This document shows positions 24,615 through 32,046 of a stretch of 64,000 nt of DNA, piece after piece; position 1 is the stretch's first letter; the number at the start of each line of letters is the position of its first letter. The notes beneath the pieces are model-generated. The model ran no database searches. It had not been told where the DNA came from and saw only the letters and a list, made by a program, of their open reading frames with translations. Both the position numbers and the translations under genes were made by a program. The DNA lies in contig NZ_CP060718.1 of the NCBI RefSeq assembly GCF_014396785.1, forward strand, positions 1,818,501-1,882,500, given 5' to 3'. Origin of the DNA: Sphingomonas lutea. Its GTDB lineage: Bacteria > Pseudomonadota > Alphaproteobacteria > Sphingomonadales > Sphingomonadaceae.

Positions 24615-25324
24615 CATCCGAACGCAACATCAGGGTGTGGGATTGGCCCCTGCGGCTCTTTCACTGGCTGCTCGTGTTCGCCATCGCCATCGCCTTCCTC
24701 TCTTCGGAAGAGGACAGCGCTCTCAACCAGTGGCACGTGCTCTCCGGATGGGTGGCGGCAGTGTTGATCGCATTCCGCCTCGTGTGGGGGTTCGTCGGCG
24801 GAGAACACAGCCGCTTCACGGACTTCATCCGCCCGGCGCGCATCGCCGAGCACATTTCTGGGCTCCTGAGCGGGCGCAGAGAAGCGTCGCTTGGTCATAA
24901 TCCGCTTGGCGCGATCGCCGTAATGCTTCTTCTCGCGCTAACTGGCGCCACTGTCTGGACGGGCGCGTTCGGTGGCGAAGCGTTCGAGGATTTGCACGAG
25001 CTCATCGCCTGGATTCTCCTCGCGATGGTTGGGCTGCACGTCGCGGCTGTGATCGTAATGTCGCTGCTTGAACGAGAGAATCTTGCCCGGGCAATGGTCA
25101 CCGGCAAGAAGCCGGCAGCGCGTCATCCTGATGCCGCCGACGCAAAGCCGCCGAGCGCAATTGGGCTGTTCCTCGCGTTCGCGGTTATTGCAGTGAGCGC
25201 TTACGCCATTCTCCGCTACGACCCGCAGGCATTCACGTTGCGACGCGCTGAGTCATTCGAGCACCGGGCTAACGCCGGCAGCGGGCCGTCCGCCGCTGAA
25301 GAGGAGCGCGAGCACGAGGACTGA
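24611..25324 (+). CDS. Cytochrome b561/Ni-Fe hydrogenase-type b cytochrome
   Basis: A 237-residue inner-membrane protein with four or five helices. It begins with RVWDWPLRLFHWLLVFAIA, the usual start of the di-haem cytochrome b family, with haem-ligand His in RLFHW, NQWHVLSG, DLHELIAW and VGLHVAAV. A polar, Glu-rich tail follows a last helix near 180-200. Such cytochromes pass electrons between quinones and a periplasmic partner; the coupled DUF6448 protein is the natural candidate partner, by inference. Confidence 0.8.
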   Translation: MTSERNIRVWDWPLRLFHWLLVFAIAIAFLSSEEDSALNQWHVLSGWVAAVLIAFRLVWGFVGGEHSRFTDFIRPARIAEHISGLLSGRREASLGHNPLGAIAVMLLLALTGATVWTGAFGGEAFEDLHELIAWILLAMVGLHVAAVIVMSLLERENLARAMVTGKKPAARHPDAADAKPPSAIGLFLAFAVIAVSAYAILRYDPQAFTLRRAESFEHRANAGSGPSAAEEEREHED

Positions 25325-25331
25325 TGGTGAA

Positions 25332-25358
25332 AGCCTGCTTTTTGAGCGGGCATTCTTT
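25332..25358. terminator. Weak hairpin between convergent genes
   Basis: GCCTGC (25333-25338) and GCGGGC (25346-25351) pair with one wobble, then ATTCTTT follows. It lies in the 32-bp gap between the cytochrome gene and the convergent nrdJ. It could serve as a terminator, but the stem is short. Confidence 0.3.
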
Positions 25359-27567
25359 AGCCGCATTTCGAATAGCCGCAGTCGAGGCAATTGTTGCAGC
25401 CTTCCACCTTGACCAGGGCCGACGCCCCACATTGCGGGCATCCCGGCATCCCCTTCGGCGCGGCGGAAGCGAACGCGTTGGCTGGCACTGGCTCAGGCAT
25501 TAATCCGCCTAAGTGCCGCTCGACGACATCGCCGATCGCCGCAAGCAATGAGGGTACATATCGACCTTGCATCCACGCGCCGCCGCGTGGGTCGAACACG
25601 GCTTTCAGTTCCTCTGCTACGAAGGCGACATCGGGGCTGCGGCGAAACACCGCGGAAATCATCCGCGTCAGCCCAAGCGTCCAGGCATAATGCTCCATGT
25701 TCTTGGAGTTGATGAACATTTCGAACGGCCGCCGCCTGCCCTCCTGGTCGACATCGTTGATGGTCACATAGACGGCGTGCGCACTCTCCGGCCATTTGAG
25801 CTTGTAAGTCGTGCCGTGAAGCTGCTCAGCACGCGGCGCGAGCGGCGGCTCGGCAACTTCAGGCTCGGGCGTCGCCGTGGTGCCCACGCTCAGGACCGAT
25901 CCCGTCACGGCATTGGGACGGTACGTGGTCAGCCCTTTGCAACCAAGATGATAGCCTTCGACATAGATGTCCGAAAACTCATCGAAGCCGATGTCCTCGG
26001 GGCAGTTGACCGTCTTGGAGATTGAGCTGTCGATCAGCGCCTGCGCGGCCGCCTGCATTGTCAAATGGTCTGACGGTGAGAGGGTCTGCGCGCTGACAAA
26101 CAGCTCTGCAGGAGGCGGCGCGTCGCCCCTCAGCTCGCACCAGACTCGCATCGCATAATCTTCGACCTGCTCTTCGCGCGTCGTGCCGTCCTGCTGGCGG
26201 ATCTTGCGCGCGTAACTGTACGCAAACACCGGCTCGATCCCCGACGAGACGTTGCCGGCTAGCAGCGACGTTGTGCCGGTCGGCGCGATTGAAGTCAGGC
26301 AGCCGTTACGCAAACCATGGTCCGCGATCAGTGCGCGCGTCTCCTCATCGAGATCGGCCAAGTTGGGCCGATCGAGCATCACTGCGTCGTACAGCGGGAA
26401 CGATCCCTTCTCGCGAGCGAGGAGCGCCGAAGCGCGATAGGCCTCGCGCTTGATGACTCCCAGCCACTGCCGCGTTAGCGCAACCGCCTCACTGCTACCG
26501 TATGCCGCGCCGCAGAACAGCAGGGCATCGGCCAGGCCAGTAATCCCGAGGCCAATCCGCCGCTTTGCCTTTGCTTCGGCCTCCTGCTCTGGAAGCGGAT
26601 ACCGAGAAATGTCGATAACATTGTCGAGCATCCGCACGGCAATATGTGTCAGCCCGCCAAGCTGGGCTTCATCGAGCTTGCCCCCTTCAAACGGCCGATC
26701 GACTAGCCGCGCCAAGTTGATCGAGCCGAGCAGGCACGCGCCGTATGGCGGGAGCATTTGCTCGCCGCATGGATTGCTGGCGCTGATTGTCTCGCAATGC
26801 GCAAGATTGTTCGCGGCATTGACCCGGTCGACGAAGATGACGCCCGGCTCGGCAACATCGTAGGTCGCGCGCATAAGCCGCTCCCAAAGCTCACGCGCGC
26901 GAACCGTCCGCGCCGCCTCCCCGTTGAAGACGAGGGGCCAGTCCCCATCGCTTCCCAGCGCGGACATGAATGCGTCCGTGACCAGCACAGACAGATTGAA
27001 GTTGCGGAACCGGCCCGGATCGCGCTTCGCGTCGATAAATGCTTCGATGTCCGGATGGTCGATGCGCAAGCACCCCATCATCGCCCCGCGCCGCTGCCCC
27101 GCGGAATGGACCGTGCGGCACATCGAGTCCCAACAGTCCATGAAGGTCAGCGGCCCCGACGCGTCCGCGCCCACGCCCCGTACCAGGCTTCCCGCGGGAC
27201 GGATGTTCGAAAAGTCCATGCCGACCCCGCCCCCCTGCTGCATGGTCAGCGCCGCCTGCTTCAGATGCTCGAAAATCCCATCCAGGCTGTCCGGAATGGT
27301 CCCCATGACAAAGCAGTTGAACAGCGTGACGCTCCGCTCCGTGCCTGCCCCGGCAAGAACCCGGCCGGCCGGGATGAAGCGCATGTCGGCGACGGCGTCG
27401 CGGAACCGCGCTTCCCACTTCTCCCGCAGTTCCGGGGCCTCCGCCAGCGCCACGGCCCGAGCGACCCGCTCGGCGGTTTCCACGAAGCTCCGATCGCCTT
27501 CTCCCTCGCGCGGAGCAAAGCGGTACTTGACCGTCCAGATCTCTTCCGCAAGCGCCAAGTCGAACAT
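25357..27567 (-). CDS. nrdJ: Adenosylcobalamin-dependent ribonucleotide reductase (class II)
   Basis: Makes deoxynucleotides with a B12 radical, so it works with or without oxygen. 736 residues from ATG 27567, chosen because GGGAGGGGG stands just upstream; a longer form adds 14 unrelated residues. Visible are FNCFVMGTIPDSLDGIF with the redox Cys, QQGGGVGMDFSNIRP, NPCGEQMLPPYGACLLGSIN (active-site Cys and Glu), and APTGTTS. The C-terminal Cys pairs CPQCGA and CNNCLDCGYSKCG re-reduce the active site. An FNR-like promoter precedes it. There is no B12 riboswitch that I can recognise in its short leader. Confidence 0.93.
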   Translation of the reverse strand: MFDLALAEEIWTVKYRFAPREGEGDRSFVETAERVARAVALAEAPELREKWEARFRDAVADMRFIPAGRVLAGAGTERSVTLFNCFVMGTIPDSLDGIFEHLKQAALTMQQGGGVGMDFSNIRPAGSLVRGVGADASGPLTFMDCWDSMCRTVHSAGQRRGAMMGCLRIDHPDIEAFIDAKRDPGRFRNFNLSVLVTDAFMSALGSDGDWPLVFNGEAARTVRARELWERLMRATYDVAEPGVIFVDRVNAANNLAHCETISASNPCGEQMLPPYGACLLGSINLARLVDRPFEGGKLDEAQLGGLTHIAVRMLDNVIDISRYPLPEQEAEAKAKRRIGLGITGLADALLFCGAAYGSSEAVALTRQWLGVIKREAYRASALLAREKGSFPLYDAVMLDRPNLADLDEETRALIADHGLRNGCLTSIAPTGTTSLLAGNVSSGIEPVFAYSYARKIRQQDGTTREEQVEDYAMRVWCELRGDAPPPAELFVSAQTLSPSDHLTMQAAAQALIDSSISKTVNCPEDIGFDEFSDIYVEGYHLGCKGLTTYRPNAVTGSVLSVGTTATPEPEVAEPPLAPRAEQLHGTTYKLKWPESAHAVYVTINDVDQEGRRRPFEMFINSKNMEHYAWTLGLTRMISAVFRRSPDVAFVAEELKAVFDPRGGAWMQGRYVPSLLAAIGDVVERHLGGLMPEPVPANAFASAAPKGMPGCPQCGASALVKVEGCNNCLDCGYSKCG

Positions 27568-27594
27568 CTGCCCCCTCCCACATGTTGCGGGGAG

Positions 27595-27635
27595 ATCGTG
27601 GCAGGCCACAAGATGCTGCGATTGATCTAGCGCAA
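27595..27635 (-). promoter_or_regulatory. FNR-type promoter of nrdJ
   Basis: TTGAT-CTAG-CGCAA at 27622-27635 (plus-strand reading), with CACGAT on the minus strand at 27600-27595, at the class II distance. The predicted start near 27587 gives a 20-base leader with a strong ribosome site. The right half-site is poorer than in the other boxes. Confidence 0.5.
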
Positions 27636-27639
27636 TTCG

Positions 27640-28869
27640 CTAGCCGGCCGCACTTTCGCCGAGCCGCGGGCCGAACAGCATCGGACCGTAAGCGACCAGA
27701 AACAGCAGGAACGCGCCAATCCACGCCGCGCCCGCAATCTCCATCCCGAGCCGATAGTCGATGAGCCCGAGTGGAGCCGTCACCCGCAACAGCGCCCCAA
27801 CAGTCACGAGCGCATAGGCCGCCTGCGTCACCGCACCAGCGCGAAGTTCGCGGCCAGTGTGGCCGAGCGTCGCCCGGCTCATCACCGCGAGGATCATCGT
27901 CGCCATCGCCCCCGCCGTCAGCGCATGGACCGCCGCGGATCGCGGCACCGGCTCGCCGAAATCGACCGCCGCAAGCAAGGCCAGACCAATCGGCACCCAG
28001 GCATAGCCAACGTGAAGGATGAGCACGAGCGGATCTGCCAGCGTCCTCCACCCTTTCCAGCGCGCCAAGCGAAGCGCCTGCCCAGCCGCCGCGGTTGCGA
28101 ACAGCGCGCCGGTGAACCAGCCCGGAGGCGCCGTGATCCAGGCGAGGAAGGCCAGGGCCGTCAGTAAGATGACACCGAGATCAAATCGGTTCGGCTGAAG
28201 CGGAAGGCTTTCACGAACGCCCTGCTTGGCCAGCCAATTGCGGGTGAACGACGGGACGATCCGGCCGCCGATAAGCGAAATGAGGACGATCACCAGGGCG
28301 ACAGCACATTTCCAAGCGAGGTCCGGATCCATCAACCCCGCCGCACCGGCATGGTCGAAGCCGTTCACGACTCCGAACAGCAAGACGAGCCCGACGACCG
28401 GCAGATTACGGTTGCCGGCCTGCAGTACTTCCCGAGCACCGACGAACGCTAGCAGAAGGAAGAAGCCGACGTCGATCGCCGCCGCCAGCCACGCTCCCGC
28501 TACGGCGGAAAAAAGCACGGCCACCCGCCCCGCGAGCCAGAAAGCGAACAGGGCGGCCAGCGGCGTGCCAGCGATCGGAAGACGCCCGGTCCAGTTCGGG
28601 ATCGCGGTCAGCAGGAAGCCCGCGATCACCGCCCCGACAAAGCCAAACAGCATTTCGTGCCGGTGCCAGGTGAGTGCATCGAACGCGGAGGGCACGCTCG
28701 CGCCTGTGGCCAGGACCACGAGCCAGACGGACAGCGCCACGATCGCCCAGGCGGCCCCGCCCAAGAAGAACGGTCGAAAGCCGCCGCGCAGGAATGCGGG
28801 CGCCGCCGCCATCCGCTCCTTCCTCAATGCCAACATCAATTCGCCGCGGGTCTGCACATGTACCTCCAT
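27640..28869 (-). CDS. nnrS: NnrS family membrane protein
   Basis: 409 residues with about 12 hydrophobic helices. NnrS marks are GGFRPFFLGGAAWA at the start, WHRHEMLFGFVGAVIAGFLLTA, IGGRIVPSFTRNWL and VMSRATLGHTGREL. NnrS proteins bind haem and copper and relieve nitric-oxide stress during nitrate or nitrite respiration. The stop is four bases from the FNR box of nrdJ. Upstream, a box at 28910-28923 lies between it and a divergent gene; on this strand no matching -10 is seen. Confidence 0.9.
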   Translation of the reverse strand: MEVHVQTRGELMLALRKERMAAAPAFLRGGFRPFFLGGAAWAIVALSVWLVVLATGASVPSAFDALTWHRHEMLFGFVGAVIAGFLLTAIPNWTGRLPIAGTPLAALFAFWLAGRVAVLFSAVAGAWLAAAIDVGFFLLLAFVGAREVLQAGNRNLPVVGLVLLFGVVNGFDHAGAAGLMDPDLAWKCAVALVIVLISLIGGRIVPSFTRNWLAKQGVRESLPLQPNRFDLGVILLTALAFLAWITAPPGWFTGALFATAAAGQALRLARWKGWRTLADPLVLILHVGYAWVPIGLALLAAVDFGEPVPRSAAVHALTAGAMATMILAVMSRATLGHTGRELRAGAVTQAAYALVTVGALLRVTAPLGLIDYRLGMEIAGAAWIGAFLLFLVAYGPMLFGPRLGESAAG

Positions 28870-28909
28870 CCAATCGGCCGACCAGTGCCGCCCCGCCGGT
28901 CGCCGGCTT

Positions 28910-28950
28910 TTGATCTACGTCAAATCACCTGGTTGGGCTGCGCTTACGAT
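28910..28950 (+). promoter_or_regulatory. Class II FNR-type promoter
   Basis: TTGAT-CTAC-GTCAA at 28910-28923, extended to a palindrome TTTGA/TCAAA, with -10 TACGAT at 28945-28950. Box centre to predicted start (28958) is 41.5 bases. It drives the small membrane protein gene at 28978. The box is also 41-54 bases from the divergent nnrS start codon. Confidence 0.68.
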
Positions 28951-28977
28951 TCACCCCCATAAGAGGAGAACAAGTTC

Positions 28978-29394
28978 ATGCGTCGCATCGATCAAGCCAA
29001 GCTTATTGCTTCTGAAGAGGTCGTCGAAAGCCCGACCGCGCGCGCCTGCCAGGATCAGAGTTTCGAGCTGCCAACCGGCGTCTATGTCGCTATGGCGCTC
29101 ATGTTCGCCGGCTTCGTCACGGTGCTCGCCTTCGCGTTTCACGGCAGCATGGCGGTGTCTTACGGAGTGATTTTCACCTTCCTAACCGCCTTTTTTGCAA
29201 TCCCGGCGATTTTTCCTCGCATGGCGCGCGAACCCCGCTCCCAGCCACTGCAATGGAACCAGTTTCTTTCGCGCGGAATCGAGACTGCCACCGGGCACAC
29301 AAGCGCGGCCTCAGCCACGGTTCTGGTGCTTACCTTGCCGTTCTTGATTTTGTGCTTTGCCGTTGCAATCGCGACGATCAACGCTCTCGTTTGA
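28978..29394 (+). CDS. Hypothetical three-helix membrane protein under FNR-type promoter
   Basis: 138 residues. A polar N-terminus of about 32 residues with one Cys (ARACQDQ) is followed by helices near 33-52, 60-78 and 112-136. The loop holds RMAREPRSQPLQWNQFL. AAGAGGAG lies 9 bases before the ATG. I do not recognise a family; it could be a cytochrome-oxidase or NO-related accessory protein, but no His-ligand pattern supports that strongly. The well-formed FNR promoter makes anaerobic expression likely. Confidence 0.65.
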   Translation: MRRIDQAKLIASEEVVESPTARACQDQSFELPTGVYVAMALMFAGFVTVLAFAFHGSMAVSYGVIFTFLTAFFAIPAIFPRMAREPRSQPLQWNQFLSRGIETATGHTSAASATVLVLTLPFLILCFAVAIATINALV

Positions 29395-29487
29395 CACAAT
29401 CAGCTCGATCAAATGGTCAGTGCTCCCAGCGCGACGGCGACGGCGTGGGCTGCGAGCGATGATTTGGCGCGCCGAGCGTGCTACCCA

Positions 29488-29961
29488 ATGCGCTTTGTGA
29501 CCAAGGTTGCGATTGCGCTCGTCGCGTCGAATTTCCTGCCGCCTGGAAAGGCGGGCGCGCAAGTGGTCCAGCACGGAACAACATTCACCTGTACGCCCAT
29601 CGCGGTGTGGGACGGCGACGGCCCGATTTGGTGCGCTGAGGGACAGAAAGTCCGCATTGCCGGCGTTGCCGCGCGGGAACTGGATGGGACTTGCCGATCA
29701 CGCCAGCCCTGCCCGCCGGTCAAGCGATCGACGCGCGCGACCGGCTTGTGCGGTTGCTGGGCGGGCCCCGGGGCGTCCGGCCCGAAGGCCACGTCCGTGT
29801 ATCCGCAAGCCCCATGACCTGTGTCAGCGAGGGATCCGCCGGCGGCTCAAGGACGGCCGCTTGGTGCCGCTCGCGCGCAGTGTCGGCGACCTGTCGTGCG
29901 CCGTGTGCAAGCTGGCGGTGCCGTCCGCTGGCCGCGTTATTGGAAGGGGCACACATGCTGA
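29488..29961 (+). pseudogene. Staphylococcal-nuclease-like secreted protein, three frameshifts
   Basis: The 5' part begins at ATG 29488 with a signal peptide (SNFLPPGKAGAQ) and the nuclease-like stretch FTCTPIAVWDGDGPIWC followed by KVRIAGVAARELDGTC. Near 29722 the homology moves to a second frame (QAIDARDRLVRLLGG, then MTCVSEGSAGGSRTAAWC). Near 29875 it moves to a third (SVGDLSCAV), and near 29925 back to the first (VRWPRYWKGHTC), ending at TGA 29959-29961. Each shift equals one missing base. The parts are in correct family order, so this is one gene decayed by three deletions, or three assembly errors. Confidence 0.75.
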
Positions 29962-30143
29962 AGGACGCGGAGAGACGGCCAAAGCCCCTCCCCCCCGTCG
30001 TGACGCACATGTTGTGAAAAGTATTTTGGATACGCTTCAAAACCGCGAAACACGCGTCAAACAGCGCGGATAGGGCTGCTTTTAGTACCGGTGGCGAAAT
30101 GCGAAAATGATGACTTTGGCACGACAGCCGCTGACCGCGTGTC
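29962..30143. other. Gene-free stretch
   Basis: No plausible gene is seen between the nuclease remnant and the inverted-repeat element at 30144. Short ORFs here are continuations of the pseudogene frames. Confidence 0.5.
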
Positions 30144-30175
30144 ACTCATGACAAATGGCGTAAAATGTCCTGGGT
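30144..30175. repeat. Inverted repeat, 10-bp arms with 12-nt spacer (copy B)
   Basis: Left arm ACTCATGACA at 30144-30153 is identical to copy A at 2710. The 12-nt spacer has the same length and also ends in AAAA. The right arm TGTCCTGGGT matches copy A at 8 of 10 positions. It lies 132 bases upstream of the GAF/HisKA_2 kinase gene. Likely an operator or promoter segment shared by the two kinase loci. Confidence 0.6.
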
Positions 30176-30178
30176 GCT

Positions 30179-30210
30179 TAATGTCAGCTTTCGACCCATT
30201 GCGGACATTA
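30179..30210. repeat. Short palindromic repeat, copy 1
   Basis: Imperfect 32-nt palindrome with outer arms TAATGTC and GACATTA and a GC pair after one mismatch, around a core containing CGACCCA. A related unit (23 of 30 positions) lies at 31397-31426. The two flank the kinase gene in the same orientation. It resembles intergenic palindromic units common in sphingomonads. Confidence 0.55.
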
Positions 30211-30306
30211 GCAGATTGGCGTCGCTACGTGTAAGACACTGCATGGCTGAACTTTAAATCTGGCCAAGGTCTGCCTCGACGGGCCGAGTATTCGGAGTTT
30301 TAGCCA

Positions 30307-31398
30307 ATGTCAGGGACCAGTTCATCCTCCAGAGAGGCCGCGCGGATTGCAGCCGTACGGCGGTACGACATTCTGGACAGTCCACCCGATGGGGCGTTCG
30401 ATCGTATTACGGCGCTGGCTGCTCGCAGATTTGCGGTTCCAATTGCGATCATCAGCATCGTCGATGCGGACCGGATCTGGTTCAAGTCGCATCATGGGTT
30501 GCCGGTTCATCAGATCGACCGTGAGCCCGGGCTGTGCGCCTCGGCCATTCTGGGCGACACGCCCTATCTGATCGAGGACGCACGGAAAGATCCGCGATCG
30601 TTGGCGAACCCGCTCGTCGCAGGGGACTTCGGCTTACGCTTCTATGCTGCCGTTCCTCTCACCACCGACGATGGTCACAACCTTGGCACCTTATGCGTAA
30701 TCGACAAAGAACCTCGCCCGATCGAACCTGACCAGATCGAGGATTTGAAGGATCTTGCCTCGATCGTGATGGATCAGCTCGAGCTTGGCCTGTCGGCCCG
30801 GCACGCGGTGGGTAAGGCGAACCTGATGGCGAAGGAGATCGATCACCGGGTAATGAACAGTCTTCAGTTCGTTTCTGGCTTACTCTCGATGCAAAGCCGA
30901 TCACTCGGAGAGGGCAGGGCCGCCGTTCACCTTGAGCTAGCGGCTCAACGCGTTGCTGCGGTCGCTCAAGTTCATCGCCACTTTTATGCAGGCGCAGCGG
31001 TTGAGGTTTCGTGCGTCGACTACCTGCGGCGACTTTGCGGAGATCTGGCGTCCATCCTTGATCGAGAAGTCGTCGTTGAGGGCGATGAGGAAATGGTCCC
31101 GGCGGCTTCAATTCAATCCATTGGATTGATCACGAACGAGCTTGTGACGAATGCCGCCAAACATGGCGCCGGCCGAATCGAGGTTGGCTTCCGAGTGTCG
31201 GGCAACACGAACCGGCTCATAGTCTGCGACGAAGGATGTGGTCTGCCTTCAGGCTTCGATCCGCTCTCAGCAAACACCGGTCTCGGAATGCGGGTAATCA
31301 CTACCTTGGTGAAGCAAATCAAAGGCACGGTAGAAGCGGGTCCGCGAGCGGGCGGGATCGGAGCTTGTTTCACCGTACAGTTCCCGCGCGCCGCGTAA
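30307..31398 (+). CDS. GAF-domain sensor histidine kinase (HisKA_2 type)
   Basis: A 363-residue cytoplasmic kinase. The GAF domain covers about 15-165 (RRYDILDSPPDGAFDRITAL to DLASIVMDQLELGL). The HisKA_2 dimerisation helix holds the phospho-acceptor in KEIDHRVMNSLQFVSGLL, and the ATPase domain has GLITNELVTNAAKHG, VCDEGCGLP and GLGMRVI. This kinase class often feeds the PhyR general stress response in alphaproteobacteria, though no phyR is in the window. The GAF end resembles the fragment left at 1046. No FNR box is present upstream, but the repeat elements at 30144 and 30179 are. Confidence 0.88.
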   Translation: MSGTSSSSREAARIAAVRRYDILDSPPDGAFDRITALAARRFAVPIAIISIVDADRIWFKSHHGLPVHQIDREPGLCASAILGDTPYLIEDARKDPRSLANPLVAGDFGLRFYAAVPLTTDDGHNLGTLCVIDKEPRPIEPDQIEDLKDLASIVMDQLELGLSARHAVGKANLMAKEIDHRVMNSLQFVSGLLSMQSRSLGEGRAAVHLELAAQRVAAVAQVHRHFYAGAAVEVSCVDYLRRLCGDLASILDREVVVEGDEEMVPAASIQSIGLITNELVTNAAKHGAGRIEVGFRVSGNTNRLIVCDEGCGLPSGFDPLSANTGLGMRVITTLVKQIKGTVEAGPRAGGIGACFTVQFPRAA

Positions 31399-31426
31399 CG
31401 TCTGTTTTCCACCCAAAGCAGACATT
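31397..31426. repeat. Short palindromic repeat, copy 2
   Basis: A 30-nt palindrome with arms AACGTCTG and CAGACATT around a core containing CCACCCA. It begins on the last bases of the kinase gene and could act as a terminator-like hairpin. It is related to the unit at 30179-30210. Confidence 0.5.
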
Positions 31427-31475
31427 GAGCCCGCTTGCGTGCCAGTACGATTTTCATCCTCATCCGGGGCTTCAG

Positions 31476-31490
31476 TCCGCAAATTGCGGA
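31476..31490. other. Palindrome beside the tRNA-Gln 3' end
   Basis: TCCGCAA-A-TTGCGGA, a perfect 7-bp palindrome 39 bases from the tRNA 3' end, followed by the direct echo GTGCGGAAC. Position next to a tRNA end fits remains of an integration region, but no integrase is seen. Confidence 0.25.
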
Positions 31491-31528
31491 ACGAAGTGCG
31501 GAACGGTAATCGGAAATTGAGCTAGTGT

Positions 31529-31603
31529 TGGCTGGGGCGGCAGGATTCGAACCTGCGAATGCCGGTACCAAAAACCGGTGCCTTACCACTTGGCGACGCC
31601 CCA
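31529..31603 (-). tRNA. tRNA-Gln(UUG)
   Basis: 75 nt including an encoded CCA. The acceptor stem TGGGGCG pairs with CGCCCCA, the discriminator is G, and the T arm is GCAGGTTCGAATCCTGC. The anticodon loop TTTTGGT carries TTG between a CCGGT/ACCGG stem. It marks the border between the anaerobic accessory half and the core half of the window. Confidence 0.95.
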
Positions 31604-31713
31604 GCAGGCGCCCGTCTGGCGGGAGAAACGCGGCTTATAGCCGCCGCGCCGCGCAAGAAAAGGGCACATGGTTGTGACTTGAAGGCAGCGCAACGGGCGG
31701 CGATGTTCCCCGA

Positions 31714-32046
31714 ATGAGCCAGATCATCCGCGACTTCCATGCGCATATCTATTTCGATCCCGAACAACTGGCCGAAGCGCAGGCGCTCGGCGCCGCCGCG
31801 CGCGACCGCTTCGGGGTTCCCGTCGGCCATTTCCACGTCCGCCCCGTCGGCCCGCATCCGCGGGGCAGCTGCCAGCTGACGGTCCAGCCAGAGCAATGGG
31901 GCGAATTCTCGCAATGGATCGCCCTCAACCGCCGCGGGCTGACGATCTTCGCGCACACCTCGACCGGCGACGATCGCGCCGACCATACGGAGAATGTCAT
32001 TTGGTTCGGTCCGAGCGAGCCGCTCAACCTCGCCATGTTTGATTAA
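31714..32046 (+). CDS. DOPA 4,5-dioxygenase family protein
   Basis: A 110-residue single-domain protein. It has IRDFHAHIYFDP at the N-terminus, GHFHVRPVGPHPRGSCQL and GLTIFAHTSTGDDRADHTE; its several His residues match the metal site of the DOPA-dioxygenase-like family. Bacterial members have no proven substrate. It is convergent with ilvE, overlapping by four bases. Confidence 0.82.
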   Translation: MSQIIRDFHAHIYFDPEQLAEAQALGAAARDRFGVPVGHFHVRPVGPHPRGSCQLTVQPEQWGEFSQWIALNRRGLTIFAHTSTGDDRADHTENVIWFGPSEPLNLAMFD

